This document shows positions 51,660-60,282 of a DNA stretch of 64,000 nucleotides, piece by piece; position 1 is the first letter of the stretch; each line of letters opens with the position of its first letter. Origin of the DNA: CALGDE01 sp964655355 (GTDB taxonomy: Bacteria; Cyanobacteriota; Cyanobacteriia; CACIAM-69d); NCBI GenBank assembly GCA_964655355.1, contig CAZZMD010000015.1, forward strand, positions 1-64,000. Reading direction: 5' to 3'. The notes beneath the pieces are model-generated. The model saw only the letters and a list, made by a program, of their open reading frames with translations, had not been told where the DNA came from and did not search any database. A program made the translations under genes and the position numbers.

Positions 51660-52322
51660 CGCCAGCCCCCCCAAAAACAACAAACATCTTCACCTTCCCA
51701 AGAGCAAACACACGCCATCCCTCGGAGAAACATGATGATTTTTGAGCTTTTATCAACATCCGTAGGCGGTCATCGCGATCGCCCCACCCTCGCCCCAGTC
51801 CCCAGAGAAAATTGAAAGGAAAGCTCGGGGGTGCAATATTTGCCTAAGTGCCTAAGCATTTGTACTTGCTTACGCCTAAATCGCGAGGAAATCACTGTTT
51901 TTTTACACAAACTTTAGAAATTAGTCCTTGATCCCCCTGTGCAAGGGGGGCGGATGTGTAGTAGCTTTTACGAAAGTTTTTTGAGCTCAAGGCGCAGGAC
52001 TGCTGTCATCCTCCTGGGGTTATAGTGTCCTGCCCACCCACATATCGGGGCTAGTGCTAAGGCTTCTGTTTCCGCTGCCATCACCTCCACCCAAGGTCAA
52101 TGGCAGTCACTGAGCGATCGCCACCCAGGTTGTTCCAGGACGCGGCTGACCGGCCACCCCAATCCCCACTCACTGATGCCAGTGACCCGTTCCGTCGGCG
52201 CTTATCTCCCTTGGGAGTCAGCCAACGGCACAGACATTTGGCGCGCATATCCCTATGGGATCCCATTGAGTGGCGTGTGATTCTGACCGATTTTTTGACC
52301 ACTATCACAAGGGGAACTGGAA
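51660..52322. other. Gene-free region with hairpin, before plsY
   Basis: I see no gene. The middle part (51840-52060) is AT-rich and lacks HIP1. It holds a CCCCCT-GTGCA-AGGGGG hairpin at 51933-51949 and the short direct repeat TGCCTAAG twice near 51850. It may hold a small RNA or the plsY promoter; nothing decisive is seen. Confidence 0.4.
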
Positions 52323-52967
52323 ATGATCCACTTACTTTGGTTTGTACCGGCTGTACTAGCCATAGGCTACGTCCTAGGCTCGCTGCCCACCGGCTATTTA
52401 TTAGGGCGCTTCCTGCGCGGCATTGATCTACGGGACCACGGCTCCGGCTCCACAGGAGCGACCAATGCGCTGCGGGTGCTGGGTAAGAAGCCCGGCTTCT
52501 TCGTCCTCGTCATCGACATTTTGAAAGGAGTCGCCGCCGTCTTGATCGCCCGCTATCTGGGTAACGGCAGCCTAGACGCAGGTCAATTGGGCTGGCTCCC
52601 TTGGATTGAAGTATTTGCAGGGTTGAGCGCCGTCGTCGGCCACAGCAATCCCATCTGGCTCGGCTTTCGAGGCGGCAAATCCGTCGCCACCGGTCTAGGC
52701 ATCCTATTTGCCCTGTCCTGGCCCGTCGGTCTCGCCACCTTCGGCGTCTTTATGCTGTGCCTCAGCGTATTTCGGATTGTCTCCCTCAGCTCCATCACCG
52801 GAGCGATCGCCGTTTCCGGCCTGATGATTTTGAGCCATCAGCCCCTGGCCTACTGCCTCTTCGCCCTCGCCGCCGGTGGCTACGTCATCTGGCGTCACCG
52901 CAGCAATATTCAGCGCCTGTTGACTGGCGTTGAGCCGCGCATCGGCCAGCCCGTTCCCCAAAAATAA
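52323..52967 (+). CDS. plsY: Glycerol-3-phosphate acyltransferase PlsY
   Basis: A 214-residue inner-membrane enzyme that moves the acyl group from acyl-phosphate to glycerol-3-phosphate, the first step of membrane lipid synthesis. The three family motifs are visible: GSLPTGYLLGR, then DHGSGSTGATNALRVLGKKPG, and GHSNPIWLGFRGGKSVATGLG. About five membrane helices are present. The start has a strong AAGGGGAA ribosome site. A bidirectional terminator lies after it. Confidence 0.96.
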   Translation: MIHLLWFVPAVLAIGYVLGSLPTGYLLGRFLRGIDLRDHGSGSTGATNALRVLGKKPGFFVLVIDILKGVAAVLIARYLGNGSLDAGQLGWLPWIEVFAGLSAVVGHSNPIWLGFRGGKSVATGLGILFALSWPVGLATFGVFMLCLSVFRIVSLSSITGAIAVSGLMILSHQPLAYCLFALAAGGYVIWRHRSNIQRLLTGVEPRIGQPVPQK

Positions 52968-53031
52968 GGCAGCCATAAGGATCATTTCCGGGCAAGGATA
53001 GCAACCTATCCCTAATCCGATTTCCCAAAAC

Positions 53032-53068
53032 AAAGGCTTGTAAGGCGGTGATGTCCTTACAAGCCTTT
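53032..53068. terminator. Terminator between convergent plsY and proC
   Basis: AAAGGCTTGTAAGG and CCTTACAAGCCTTT form a perfect 14-base stem around a nine-base loop. On the minus strand it is followed by TGTTTTG, so it best serves proC; it would also stop plsY transcripts. Confidence 0.85.
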
Positions 53069-53074
53069 CGTGAT

Positions 53075-53127
53075 CTGGAGCGTTTGTTACCTGGAGCGTT
53101 TTCTATCTGGAGTTAATGATTCTGGAG
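53075..53127. repeat. CTGGAG repeated four times at 15-16 base spacing
   Basis: CTGGAG occurs at 53075, 53091, 53107 and 53122, mostly followed by CG and T-rich spacers, just downstream of the proC stop on the minus strand. Confidence 0.65.
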
Positions 53128-53134
53128 CGAAGGA

Positions 53135-53953
53135 TTACTGCTTGCCCAATTCCTGCGATCGCCGCGTCGCCGCCTGGACCGCCTGAATCATCGCCGACCG
53201 AAATCCATTCGCCTCCAAGGCCGAAACCCCCGCGATCGTCGTTCCCCCCGGACTACTGACCCGATCCTTCAACAGTGCCGGATGGAGATCCGTCTCCGCC
53301 ATCAACTGAGCCGTCCCTAACACCGTTTGCAAGGCAAGCTGACTGGCGATCGCCCGGGGCAACCCCGCCGACACCCCACCATCCGCCAACGCCTCCACCA
53401 TCAACGCCACATAGGCCGGCCCCGAGCCCGACACCCCCGTCACCGCATCCATCAGCGACTCCGGCACCGTCACCACCTCCCCCACCGCCGCAAAAATCTC
53501 CCGCGCCAATGCCAACTGCTCCTCATTAACCTGGGAACCCCGGGCGATCGCCGTCATCCCCGCCCCCACCGTCGCCGGCGTATTCGGCATCGCCCGCACC
53601 ACCGGCACCTGCGCCCCCAACCCCGACTCTAGGGTTGCCAACGCCGTCCCCGCCAAAATCGACAACACCATCGGCGGCTCCGGCAGCGTCTGAAACAAAG
53701 TCGCCAACGCCGGGGCAACCTTAGCAAAAATCTGTGGCTTAATCGCCAATAAAACAACAGAAGCTGAGCCAGCAACAGCGGCATTGTCGTCAGTCACGCC
53801 AACACCATATTGCTCACTCAGCCAATCGCGACGAAGAGGTGATAAGTCGCTAACGAGGATTTCACTGGACCCATACAGTCCCTTGCTCACCAGGCGTGAC
53901 AACAGAGCTTCCCCCATCACGCCACCACCGATCAAACCCAGACGAATCGCCAC
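53135..53953 (-). CDS. proC: Pyrroline-5-carboxylate reductase
   Basis: A 272-residue enzyme that reduces pyrroline-5-carboxylate to proline with NAD(P)H. The Rossmann motif is LGLIGGGVMGEALLS. The family elements VVRAMPNTPATVGAGMTAI, VSGSGPAYVALMVEAL and the signature DRVSSPGGTTIAGVSALE are present. It is the last gene of the pipX-pipY-sepF-proC run, 145 bases after sepF. Confidence 0.97.
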   Translation of the reverse strand: MAIRLGLIGGGVMGEALLSRLVSKGLYGSSEILVSDLSPLRRDWLSEQYGVGVTDDNAAVAGSASVVLLAIKPQIFAKVAPALATLFQTLPEPPMVLSILAGTALATLESGLGAQVPVVRAMPNTPATVGAGMTAIARGSQVNEEQLALAREIFAAVGEVVTVPESLMDAVTGVSGSGPAYVALMVEALADGGVSAGLPRAIASQLALQTVLGTAQLMAETDLHPALLKDRVSSPGGTTIAGVSALEANGFRSAMIQAVQAATRRSQELGKQ

Positions 53954-54098
53954 AGCGCTACGCTCCGTTCAGCATCAAAAGCATACTCAAGCAGATTTCA
54001 TCTTACTCCCAGGATCCTGCGGTTCCCAGGGGAAATCAGCTCAATGGCACCGAACGATTCAAGCGGCAGTCACGGGCGTGAACAGGACTTGCTGGGTG

Positions 54099-54740
54099 TT
54101 ACTGAGCCACAGACTGTTGGAAGCGATCGCTCGCCCAAACAGGGGCACCCCCAGCCGGCATTTGTCGGGCTTGGGCCTGGAGGACCTCACGCACCAACCC
54201 AGACTGGGTGCTGACCTGCACACAATTCGGTGTAAACAGGAAAATGCTCTCGCCAATCCGCTCCTGGTGACCATCCAGGGCATAGGTTCCACCGGCGATA
54301 AAATCGACAGAACGCTGCGCCTGATCCGGATCCATCAGGGTCAAATTTAGGACCACAGACTTGCGTTCCCGCAACGCCTGAATCGCCTGGGGCATTTCTT
54401 CAAAGGAGCGGGGCTCCATCACCATCACTTCAGAAAAGCTGCCCGCCGCACCTGGCATACCAATCACATTGCTGCTCCCTACAGACGAACTTCCAGCCTT
54501 ATTATCGGACGACCGCCCGGCACTCGCACTAGCAGCGGTGCTATTAGCGAGGGCAGAACGGGAGCGACGGGGGCTAGAAGCCGCCGCTTCGGGGGTAGGA
54601 GTCACAGCCGTGGGCATCCCCTGGCTATCGCGATACATGTTCTGATAATCGCCGCTACCCACTTCATCGTATTCGTATTCGTACTCAACGGGGTCGCCGA
54701 GTCCCACGATATCTTTTAGTTTAGAAAAAATGGCATTCAC
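54099..54740 (-). CDS. sepF: Cell division protein SepF
   Basis: A 213-residue protein that binds FtsZ and aids septum formation in cyanobacteria and Gram-positive bacteria. The N-terminal amphipathic membrane-binding region is NAIFSKLKDIVGLGDPVEYEY. A serine- and alanine-rich linker follows, and the SepF core starts near residue 100: VMVMEPRSFEEMPQAIQALRERKSVVLNL, then FIAGGTYALDGHQERIGESIFLFTP. The start is a GTG at 54740. It lies between pipY and proC on the same strand. Confidence 0.96.
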   Translation of the reverse strand: MNAIFSKLKDIVGLGDPVEYEYEYDEVGSGDYQNMYRDSQGMPTAVTPTPEAAASSPRRSRSALANSTAASASAGRSSDNKAGSSSVGSSNVIGMPGAAGSFSEVMVMEPRSFEEMPQAIQALRERKSVVLNLTLMDPDQAQRSVDFIAGGTYALDGHQERIGESIFLFTPNCVQVSTQSGLVREVLQAQARQMPAGGAPVWASDRFQQSVAQ

Positions 54741-55219
54741 CTCATTAGTCTCCGTGGGTGACTGATTGACAATACAGGTCGGGTCGAAAAGGTCATTCCG
54801 TGCTCCACCAGTTCATCGATGGATTCCCTTGCACCCCGTTTGTCGCCTCCAGTCCAGTGAAATCTTGACAATTTTAGGATCAAGATGATGTTGACCCAAA
54901 GTTTACTGCAATATTTTGAGATCCGGTAGTTGCATCATCTACATTTTGGGTCCAATTCCTAGAATTAGACTCTACCAAATCAGCCATCATCAAAGGACTT
55001 TGAAGTGTTGAGCCAGCTTCCTAGGATTAAGGGGAAGCCGCCCATTTGGACTGGAACAATACAGTTTTTTAAGAATCAGCCCATCAGGATCTTTAAAGCT
55101 AGCGTTGCGCCGAGCTAATTGAACGGGGCTAATTAAACTGGACGTAACTGGACTCAACGGGACCTATAATTCTGCGCCAGCACGGTTAGAAATCCGGACA
55201 GTCAATGAATCCTGGGGAA
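54741..55219. other. Intergenic region between pipY and sepF
   Basis: A 480-base gap with no HIP1 site, no supported gene and an AT-rich centre. It is long for neighbours in one conserved cluster and probably holds a separate sepF promoter. Confidence 0.5.
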
Positions 55220-55972
55220 TCACCGGGTCTCCCTCTCGCCAAAAATCGTCCGCCCCAGCCGAACAATGGTACTGCCTGCGGCGATCGCCTCCCGATAATC
55301 CCCCGACATTCCCATCGACAACTGATCAAATTGAGACCACTCCCCTTTAGCTTGATCCCGAAGGGTTTTGAATAGGATCGCCGCATCCATAAAACAGCTT
55401 TGAAGAGTCGACAAAGGCAACCCAAAGGGGGGAATCACCATAATGCCGCGCATGGTCACGTGAGACAGGGTTTTCAGGGCAGGCAGGGCTTCTTTAAGCT
55501 CATGGACCTCCCAACCAGACTTGTTAGGATCCGGCAGCAATTTGACCTGCAAACATAAATTAGGCGTCCGCTGGAGTTCCCCCGCAATGCGATCAATGCG
55601 TTTAGCCAGCTTCAAACTGTCCACAGAGTGGATCCAGTCAAAATGGGCGATCGCCTTTTGCGCCTTATTGGACTGAAGCGCCCCGATAAAATGCCACACG
55701 ATGTCAGAGCAATCGGCCAGGGCCTCCTGTTTAGGGAGTGCTTCCTGGATTCGACTTTCCCCAAAATGACGGAGCCCCGCATCGTAGGCCATCCGCATCC
55801 GCGCCGCCGGCACTGTCTTGGTCACCGCCATCAACGTGACCGATGTCGGAATATCCTGGCGCAACGCCTCAATGCGATCGCCCACCAACGGCTCAAACTC
55901 AGCATCCGTCATAGGAAGTGCCCCTCCGTCTCCAATCCGCCCTCCAGTCCGCCCTCCAATCCGCCCGTTCAT
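55220..55972 (-). CDS. pipY: PLP homeostasis protein PipY (YggS/PROSC family)
   Basis: Up to 250 residues. A pyridoxal-phosphate-binding protein that buffers PLP supply and keeps amino and keto acid balance. The lysine that binds PLP is in TLMAVTKTVPA. The family elements FGESRIQEALPK, WHFIGALQSNKAQKA, and LSMGMSGDYREAIAAGSTIVRLGRTIFG are present. The first 20 residues are glycine-rich (GRIGGRTGGRIGDGG) and coded by a 12-base DNA repeat; the conserved start may be the ATG at 55912. It follows pipX closely, as in other cyanobacteria. Confidence 0.95.
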   Translation of the reverse strand: MNGRIGGRTGGRIGDGGALPMTDAEFEPLVGDRIEALRQDIPTSVTLMAVTKTVPAARMRMAYDAGLRHFGESRIQEALPKQEALADCSDIVWHFIGALQSNKAQKAIAHFDWIHSVDSLKLAKRIDRIAGELQRTPNLCLQVKLLPDPNKSGWEVHELKEALPALKTLSHVTMRGIMVIPPFGLPLSTLQSCFMDAAILFKTLRDQAKGEWSQFDQLSMGMSGDYREAIAAGSTIVRLGRTIFGERETR

Positions 55973-55986
55973 CAGCCGAAGCGGCG

Positions 55987-56256
55987 CTACTGAAAGGTCC
56001 GGCGATAGACCTTCTGAATTTCTTTGTAATCCTCAGTGCGCCCGCTCCGACGCAGGGTGCGCATTTGAATTTCCACCAGGCTCCGTGCATCGTCCCGGCT
56101 CAAGGCCTCCACCGCCATTCCCGTGGCTCCCTGCTCCACCAGGAAAAACAATCGCTGGGCATACAGGGTGGTAAATAATTCCCGATTACTGCCTAGGGAA
56201 CAAATGGAGACCAACAGCCCGAAGGTAGGGTGATTAAAATAATTTTCCGAACTCAT
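55987..56256 (-). CDS. pipX: NtcA coactivator PipX
   Basis: An 89-residue regulator. PipX binds PII when nitrogen is plentiful and the transcription factor NtcA when it is short, boosting nitrogen-control genes. The Tudor-like N-terminal domain begins MSSENYFNHPTFGLL and continues with ELFTTLYAQRLFFLV, both strongly conserved. The C-terminal helices end QKVYRRTFQ. The frame is open to 56373, but the family start is the ATG at 56256. It lies 14 bases before pipY, if the longer pipY start is used. Confidence 0.95.
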   Translation of the reverse strand: MSSENYFNHPTFGLLVSICSLGSNRELFTTLYAQRLFFLVEQGATGMAVEALSRDDARSLVEIQMRTLRRSGRTEDYKEIQKVYRRTFQ

Positions 56257-56452
56257 TCCTGGAATTTCTCTGAAGGGACTGGGCGCAAGGTCGCTGTACT
56301 TGTGGATAGTGCCAAGGCTGTCTGATAGCCCAGGGTAAAGCCAAACGCTCATGCCGGTCCTTAGACGCCCCATATTTTATAGGAGACTCTCCATCTTATT
56401 CAATTTCGGCGGATCATCGGCAGATCAATCGCCAAAAATTCTAGCTGTCTTT

Positions 56453-56935
56453 TCAAGAGGATGGTTCTGCCGTTGAGGGATAGAAATGCTTTGGGATCGG
56501 CAAAATCAGGGCGATCGCCGTAGCCATGGCGTAATCTCCATCGTGGGTCATGCTCAACCGCCACACTCCCTGCCCATCGGGATCCAAAACCCGCAACCGT
56601 GCTAAGGCTCGCCCCTCCAACGCCGGTCTAGGCTCCCCCGAGGGCAAGCGACAGACCGCCACATCGGTATAGCCCACCCCCGTCCAGCCCGTGCCCAATG
56701 CTTTGACGATCGCCTCCTTCGCCGCCCATCGTCCCGCAAAGCGCTTTAAGGTTTCCTGCGGGATCAGTTGGGGATCCCAGGATTTGGGATCAAGGGTCGA
56801 AGGGGGCGATCGCCGCCAGCAGTCCTGTTGTTCGGTCGGGGTATAAATGCGATCAGCAAACCGCTGTCCAAACCGTTCCAAACTGTCCTGGATGCGGGAA
56901 ATTTTGACGAGATCGGTACCCAATAAAAGTTCCAC
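56453..56935 (-). CDS. acpS: Holo-[acyl-carrier-protein] synthase
   Basis: A 160-residue enzyme that attaches the phosphopantetheine arm of CoA to acyl carrier protein. The two magnesium-site motifs are present: LGTDLVKISRIQDSL and the signature RFAGRWAAKEAIVKALGTG. The C-terminal RLSMTHDGDYAMATAI carries the family histidine. It is slightly longer than the usual 120-135 residues because of an insert (QDCWRRSPPSTLDPKSWD). It lies 47 bases after the PabB-like gene on the same strand. Confidence 0.95.
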   Translation of the reverse strand: MELLLGTDLVKISRIQDSLERFGQRFADRIYTPTEQQDCWRRSPPSTLDPKSWDPQLIPQETLKRFAGRWAAKEAIVKALGTGWTGVGYTDVAVCRLPSGEPRPALEGRALARLRVLDPDGQGVWRLSMTHDGDYAMATAIALILPIPKHFYPSTAEPSS

Positions 56936-56982
56936 AGATTAAGCGGGATAACGGCAATGTATGCGGGATCAGGAATGCAGGA

Positions 56983-58602
56983 TTAAGGCTGAGATTGACG
57001 CCAAATGGCACTGAGCTGAGCGGCGGCCTTGGTTAAAGACTCATACCACTCCCGCTCGGGATCACTATCGGCAACAATCCCCGCCCCAACCTGGCCAATA
57101 ATCTGCGATCGCCCCCCGGTCTCATCCGCCGGCACCAGCAAGGTCCGAATCGCGATATTCAGATCCAATTGCCCTCGGTAATCCAGATATCCGAAGGAGC
57201 CATAAAACAAACTGCGGCGCACCGGTTCCAACGCCTCAATAATTTCCATACAGCGCACCTTGGGACAGCCGGTGATGGTCCCCCCCGGAAATAGGGCGCG
57301 AATCGCGTCGATGGGATCGTACTGGGGATCCAACTCCCCCACCACATTGCTGACCAAGTGCATCACATGGCTATAGCGCTCGATGGTAAAAAACTCATCC
57401 ACCGCCACCGAGCCCCAAGTACACACCCGCCCCAAATCATTGCGCTCCAGGTCCACCAACATGGCATGTTCCGCCCGCTCCTTGGGATCCGTCGACAAAT
57501 CCTCAGCAAAATCCTGATCGGCTTGGGGCGTTTGTCCACGGGGACGGGTGCCGGCAATGGGGCGACTGCTGATTTGCCAATGCCCCGTCTGTCCTTGGGC
57601 GGTATCGGCGGGGATCACGCTCAACAGTCGCTCCGGGGAACAGCTCACCACATCCCCCCAGGGCGATCGCCAATAGCTGGCGAAGGGGGACGGATTAATC
57701 GCCTGTAAGGTGCGGTAGAGGGACCAACTATCACTGGGGGCCGGGGTAGAAAAACGCAAAGACAGATTCGCCTGAAAAATATCCCCGGCACGGATATATT
57801 CCTTGGCTTGGCGGACCGCAGCGGTGTAATCGGCCTGGGTGGAGTGGAAATGTAGGCGATCGCGCTCCAATAACATCCGCAGGGTTTCCTGGGCATCCAC
57901 GGGCTCGGGCACCACCGGCGGGGGCGACGGCTTCGCCAAGCGCTGTTCCAAGGTGGGTAAATCCTGGGGATCAGTGACCGCCAACCAAAGCTGCTGGGTC
58001 TGATGATCCAACACGGCAAATTGGTCCGGCTCATACCAATACATCACCGGAAAGGGCAGGGGATCGGCGTTTTGGATGGGCAAGGATTCGATCTCCCACG
58101 CCAAGTCATAGCCCAACCAGCCCAACCAGCCCCCCTGAAACGGCAAGGAGCGATCGCCCAATCCCGGCTGCTCGTCCAACCGATCTCGCCCCCGCTGCTG
58201 AGATCGATAAAAATCCTTGAGCCCGGCTAATGCATTCCCCAGGGGCGGCGTCCATAGGCGGGGGCGACCGTTTACCTGGCGAGGGGGCCCGGCACAAATG
58301 GAATATCGAGAAAGCTGCTGGGCCCCATCACAAAATTGATGGGTCGGATAGGGACTTTCCAAAAGGGTCGCGATCGCCCGCCAATCTCCGGTCTCCCAGG
58401 GATGAACCGGATCCCCAATAAACAACGCCGCAAAAATATCCTGACCGGTCCGATGGTTCAGGGGTAACCGTCGCCAATGCCAAGGTTGAGCCACCGCCAG
58501 GGGCGATCGCGATCCCGGCTGCGATCCAACATCTCCCCTCCCCGAAACATCGCTAGGGTGATCGCGGGGCAAATCCAAACAGGGGGCATCAAGACGGGTC
58601 AC
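56983..58602 (-). CDS. pabB: Chorismate-binding enzyme, aminodeoxychorismate synthase PabB-like
   Basis: About 539 residues. Chorismate-using enzyme of the TrpE/PabB family. The C-terminal domain has VVSCSPERLLSV, RPIAGTRPRG, DLERNDLGRVC, and the GGTITGCPKVRCMEIIEALEPVRRS block, plus GQVGAGIVADSDPEREWYE. The threonine-containing TITG and the WLGYDLAWEIE stretch fit PabB more than TrpE, but an anthranilate synthase role cannot be excluded. The frame is open to a TTG at 58686; a GTG at 58602 is the likelier start. No amidotransferase gene is adjacent. Confidence 0.88.
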   Translation of the reverse strand: MTRLDAPCLDLPRDHPSDVSGRGDVGSQPGSRSPLAVAQPWHWRRLPLNHRTGQDIFAALFIGDPVHPWETGDWRAIATLLESPYPTHQFCDGAQQLSRYSICAGPPRQVNGRPRLWTPPLGNALAGLKDFYRSQQRGRDRLDEQPGLGDRSLPFQGGWLGWLGYDLAWEIESLPIQNADPLPFPVMYWYEPDQFAVLDHQTQQLWLAVTDPQDLPTLEQRLAKPSPPPVVPEPVDAQETLRMLLERDRLHFHSTQADYTAAVRQAKEYIRAGDIFQANLSLRFSTPAPSDSWSLYRTLQAINPSPFASYWRSPWGDVVSCSPERLLSVIPADTAQGQTGHWQISSRPIAGTRPRGQTPQADQDFAEDLSTDPKERAEHAMLVDLERNDLGRVCTWGSVAVDEFFTIERYSHVMHLVSNVVGELDPQYDPIDAIRALFPGGTITGCPKVRCMEIIEALEPVRRSLFYGSFGYLDYRGQLDLNIAIRTLLVPADETGGRSQIIGQVGAGIVADSDPEREWYESLTKAAAQLSAIWRQSQP

Positions 58603-58738
58603 AGGGCGGCAAATAGAGCAATTTTTTTTGATTAACCCCCTGATTATCCATCCAAAGCCCCCAAAAACTGCAAAGACAATCTGCAAAGACGCCCCAAACC
58701 TGGCAGCATAACGGAAACGGCGACGGAGGGGATCCAGG

Positions 58739-59800
58739 ATGCGAGCAGTGCTATGTGGCTATTACGGCATGGGAAATGGCGGCGACGAGGCACTCTTGGC
58801 GACACTGCTGCAGCTACTCCCCCCATCCGTAACCCCCCTGGTCCTATCCGGGGATCCTGACCAAACCCGACGGCGCTATGGGGTCCAGGCGATCGCCCGC
58901 AAATCCGCCTTTTCCCTCCTCCAAACCCTGCCCCAATCCGATGCCTTTATTTGGGGCGGCGGCAGTCTCATGCAGGATGCCACCAGCGCCGTAAATCCCC
59001 TGTACTACGGCGGTTTGATGGGTCTGGCCCAGGGCATGGGATTGAAAACGATCGCCTGGGCCCAGGGCATTGGTCCCCTCAAGCGATCGCCCACCCGCTG
59101 GATCACCCGTCGCGCCTTCCAGGGATGCGACGCCATCAGTGTTCGAGATGGCAAATCGGGCAAATGGCTCAACCGCCAACACATCAATCAATTTATTCTT
59201 GCTCCTGATCCCGTCTGGGCCCTAGAAGCCGCCCCCAGCACCGACACCAGCGCCCTACCCGACCCCCGCATCGCCGTCGTCCTGCGGGATCATGCCACCC
59301 TCACCCCCGAACGCCTCACCGCGATCGCCCAGGGACTGCGCCATCTGCAACTGGCCACCCAAGCGTCTATTTTGCTGATCCCCTTCCAGCCCGTCGTTGA
59401 TCGCCCCATCGCCGACCGCATCGCCCAATCCCTATCCGGCTCCTATCGCATCCTCCAAGTGGAAAACCCCGCCCATCTAAAAGGCATTTTCCAACAGGTC
59501 CACTGGACCCTCGCCATGCGCCTCCACGGCCTGATCATGGCCGCCGCCGAAGGATCCCGCTGCTTTGCCCTCAGCTACGATCCCAAAGTCCTCGTCCTCG
59601 CCGAAGAACTGGGGCTCCCCGTCTGGGATCTAACCGGCGATCGCCCCGACCTAGCCATGCCAGAGACCGCCGAAGCCCTAGGACAACGGTGGCTAGAGGA
59701 TTTCCTAGGCAGCACCGGCCTCTCCGCCGCCACCCGCCAATCCTATTGCGATCGCGCCCTGATGCACCGGGATATCCTGCACCAGGTTCTTAATTCTTAG
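58739..59800 (+). CDS. csaB: Polysaccharide pyruvyl transferase CsaB
   Basis: A 353-residue transferase that adds pyruvate ketals to cell-wall polysaccharide, which lets SLH-domain proteins bind. The family start MRAVLCGYYGMGNGGDEALL is intact. The core elements FIWGGGSLMQDATS, IAWAQGIGPL, and MRLHGLIMAAAEG are present. Its presence with the SLH-porin at 23.7 kb is functionally consistent. It is divergent from the PabB-like gene. Confidence 0.95.
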   Translation: MRAVLCGYYGMGNGGDEALLATLLQLLPPSVTPLVLSGDPDQTRRRYGVQAIARKSAFSLLQTLPQSDAFIWGGGSLMQDATSAVNPLYYGGLMGLAQGMGLKTIAWAQGIGPLKRSPTRWITRRAFQGCDAISVRDGKSGKWLNRQHINQFILAPDPVWALEAAPSTDTSALPDPRIAVVLRDHATLTPERLTAIAQGLRHLQLATQASILLIPFQPVVDRPIADRIAQSLSGSYRILQVENPAHLKGIFQQVHWTLAMRLHGLIMAAAEGSRCFALSYDPKVLVLAEELGLPVWDLTGDRPDLAMPETAEALGQRWLEDFLGSTGLSAATRQSYCDRALMHRDILHQVLNS

Positions 59801-59807
59801 CTCGCCC

Positions 59808-60206
59808 CTAAACAGCGCTAACGGGCTCCTCAACCTCTTGCAAATCCCGACCAAAGGGCAAGATTGCGATAACGATTAACTTGAAATGCTGTTTCGCGAA
59901 GGGCAGCCCCACAATAGTCAGGGCCAAAATCGCCCCATGGATCAGGTGCGAGAGGGCAATCCCCCAGCCAAAAAACAGCACCCAAATCACATTAAAAATT
60001 ACGCGCAGGGGACTATCCGCATTCTCCCGGGTCACCACCTCCGTCCCAAAGGGAAACATCGTTGCGACCCCCAACTTGATGGACTGGACCCCAAAGGGAA
60101 TCCCCACAATGGTCAGGCACAAGCTCAGTCCGCCGAGGATATACCCCAAGCCCGTCACAAACCCGCCAAAAATCAGCCAAATAATATTGCCCAGTAGCGT
60201 CATCAC
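59808..60206 (-). CDS. YccF domain membrane protein
   Basis: A 132-residue protein with two YccF repeats (LCLTIVGIPFGVQSIKLG and LALTIVGLPFAKQHFKL) and about four membrane segments. The repeated LTIVGxPF motif defines the family, whose function is not known. It converges on csaB, with only seven bases between them. Confidence 0.9.
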   Translation of the reverse strand: MMTLLGNIIWLIFGGFVTGLGYILGGLSLCLTIVGIPFGVQSIKLGVATMFPFGTEVVTRENADSPLRVIFNVIWVLFFGWGIALSHLIHGAILALTIVGLPFAKQHFKLIVIAILPFGRDLQEVEEPVSAV

Positions 60207-60282
60207 TCGTCTCCCCAGGAATTCCTACGGGCCATCCTAGCGAAATTCTCTAGAAGAAAGGCGACGACAGGCAGGAGAGCGT

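Noticed and set aside
56257..56373. N-terminal extension of pipX to 56373
   Set aside because: The PipX family begins exactly at MSSENYFNHPTFG; the extra 39 residues have no counterpart.
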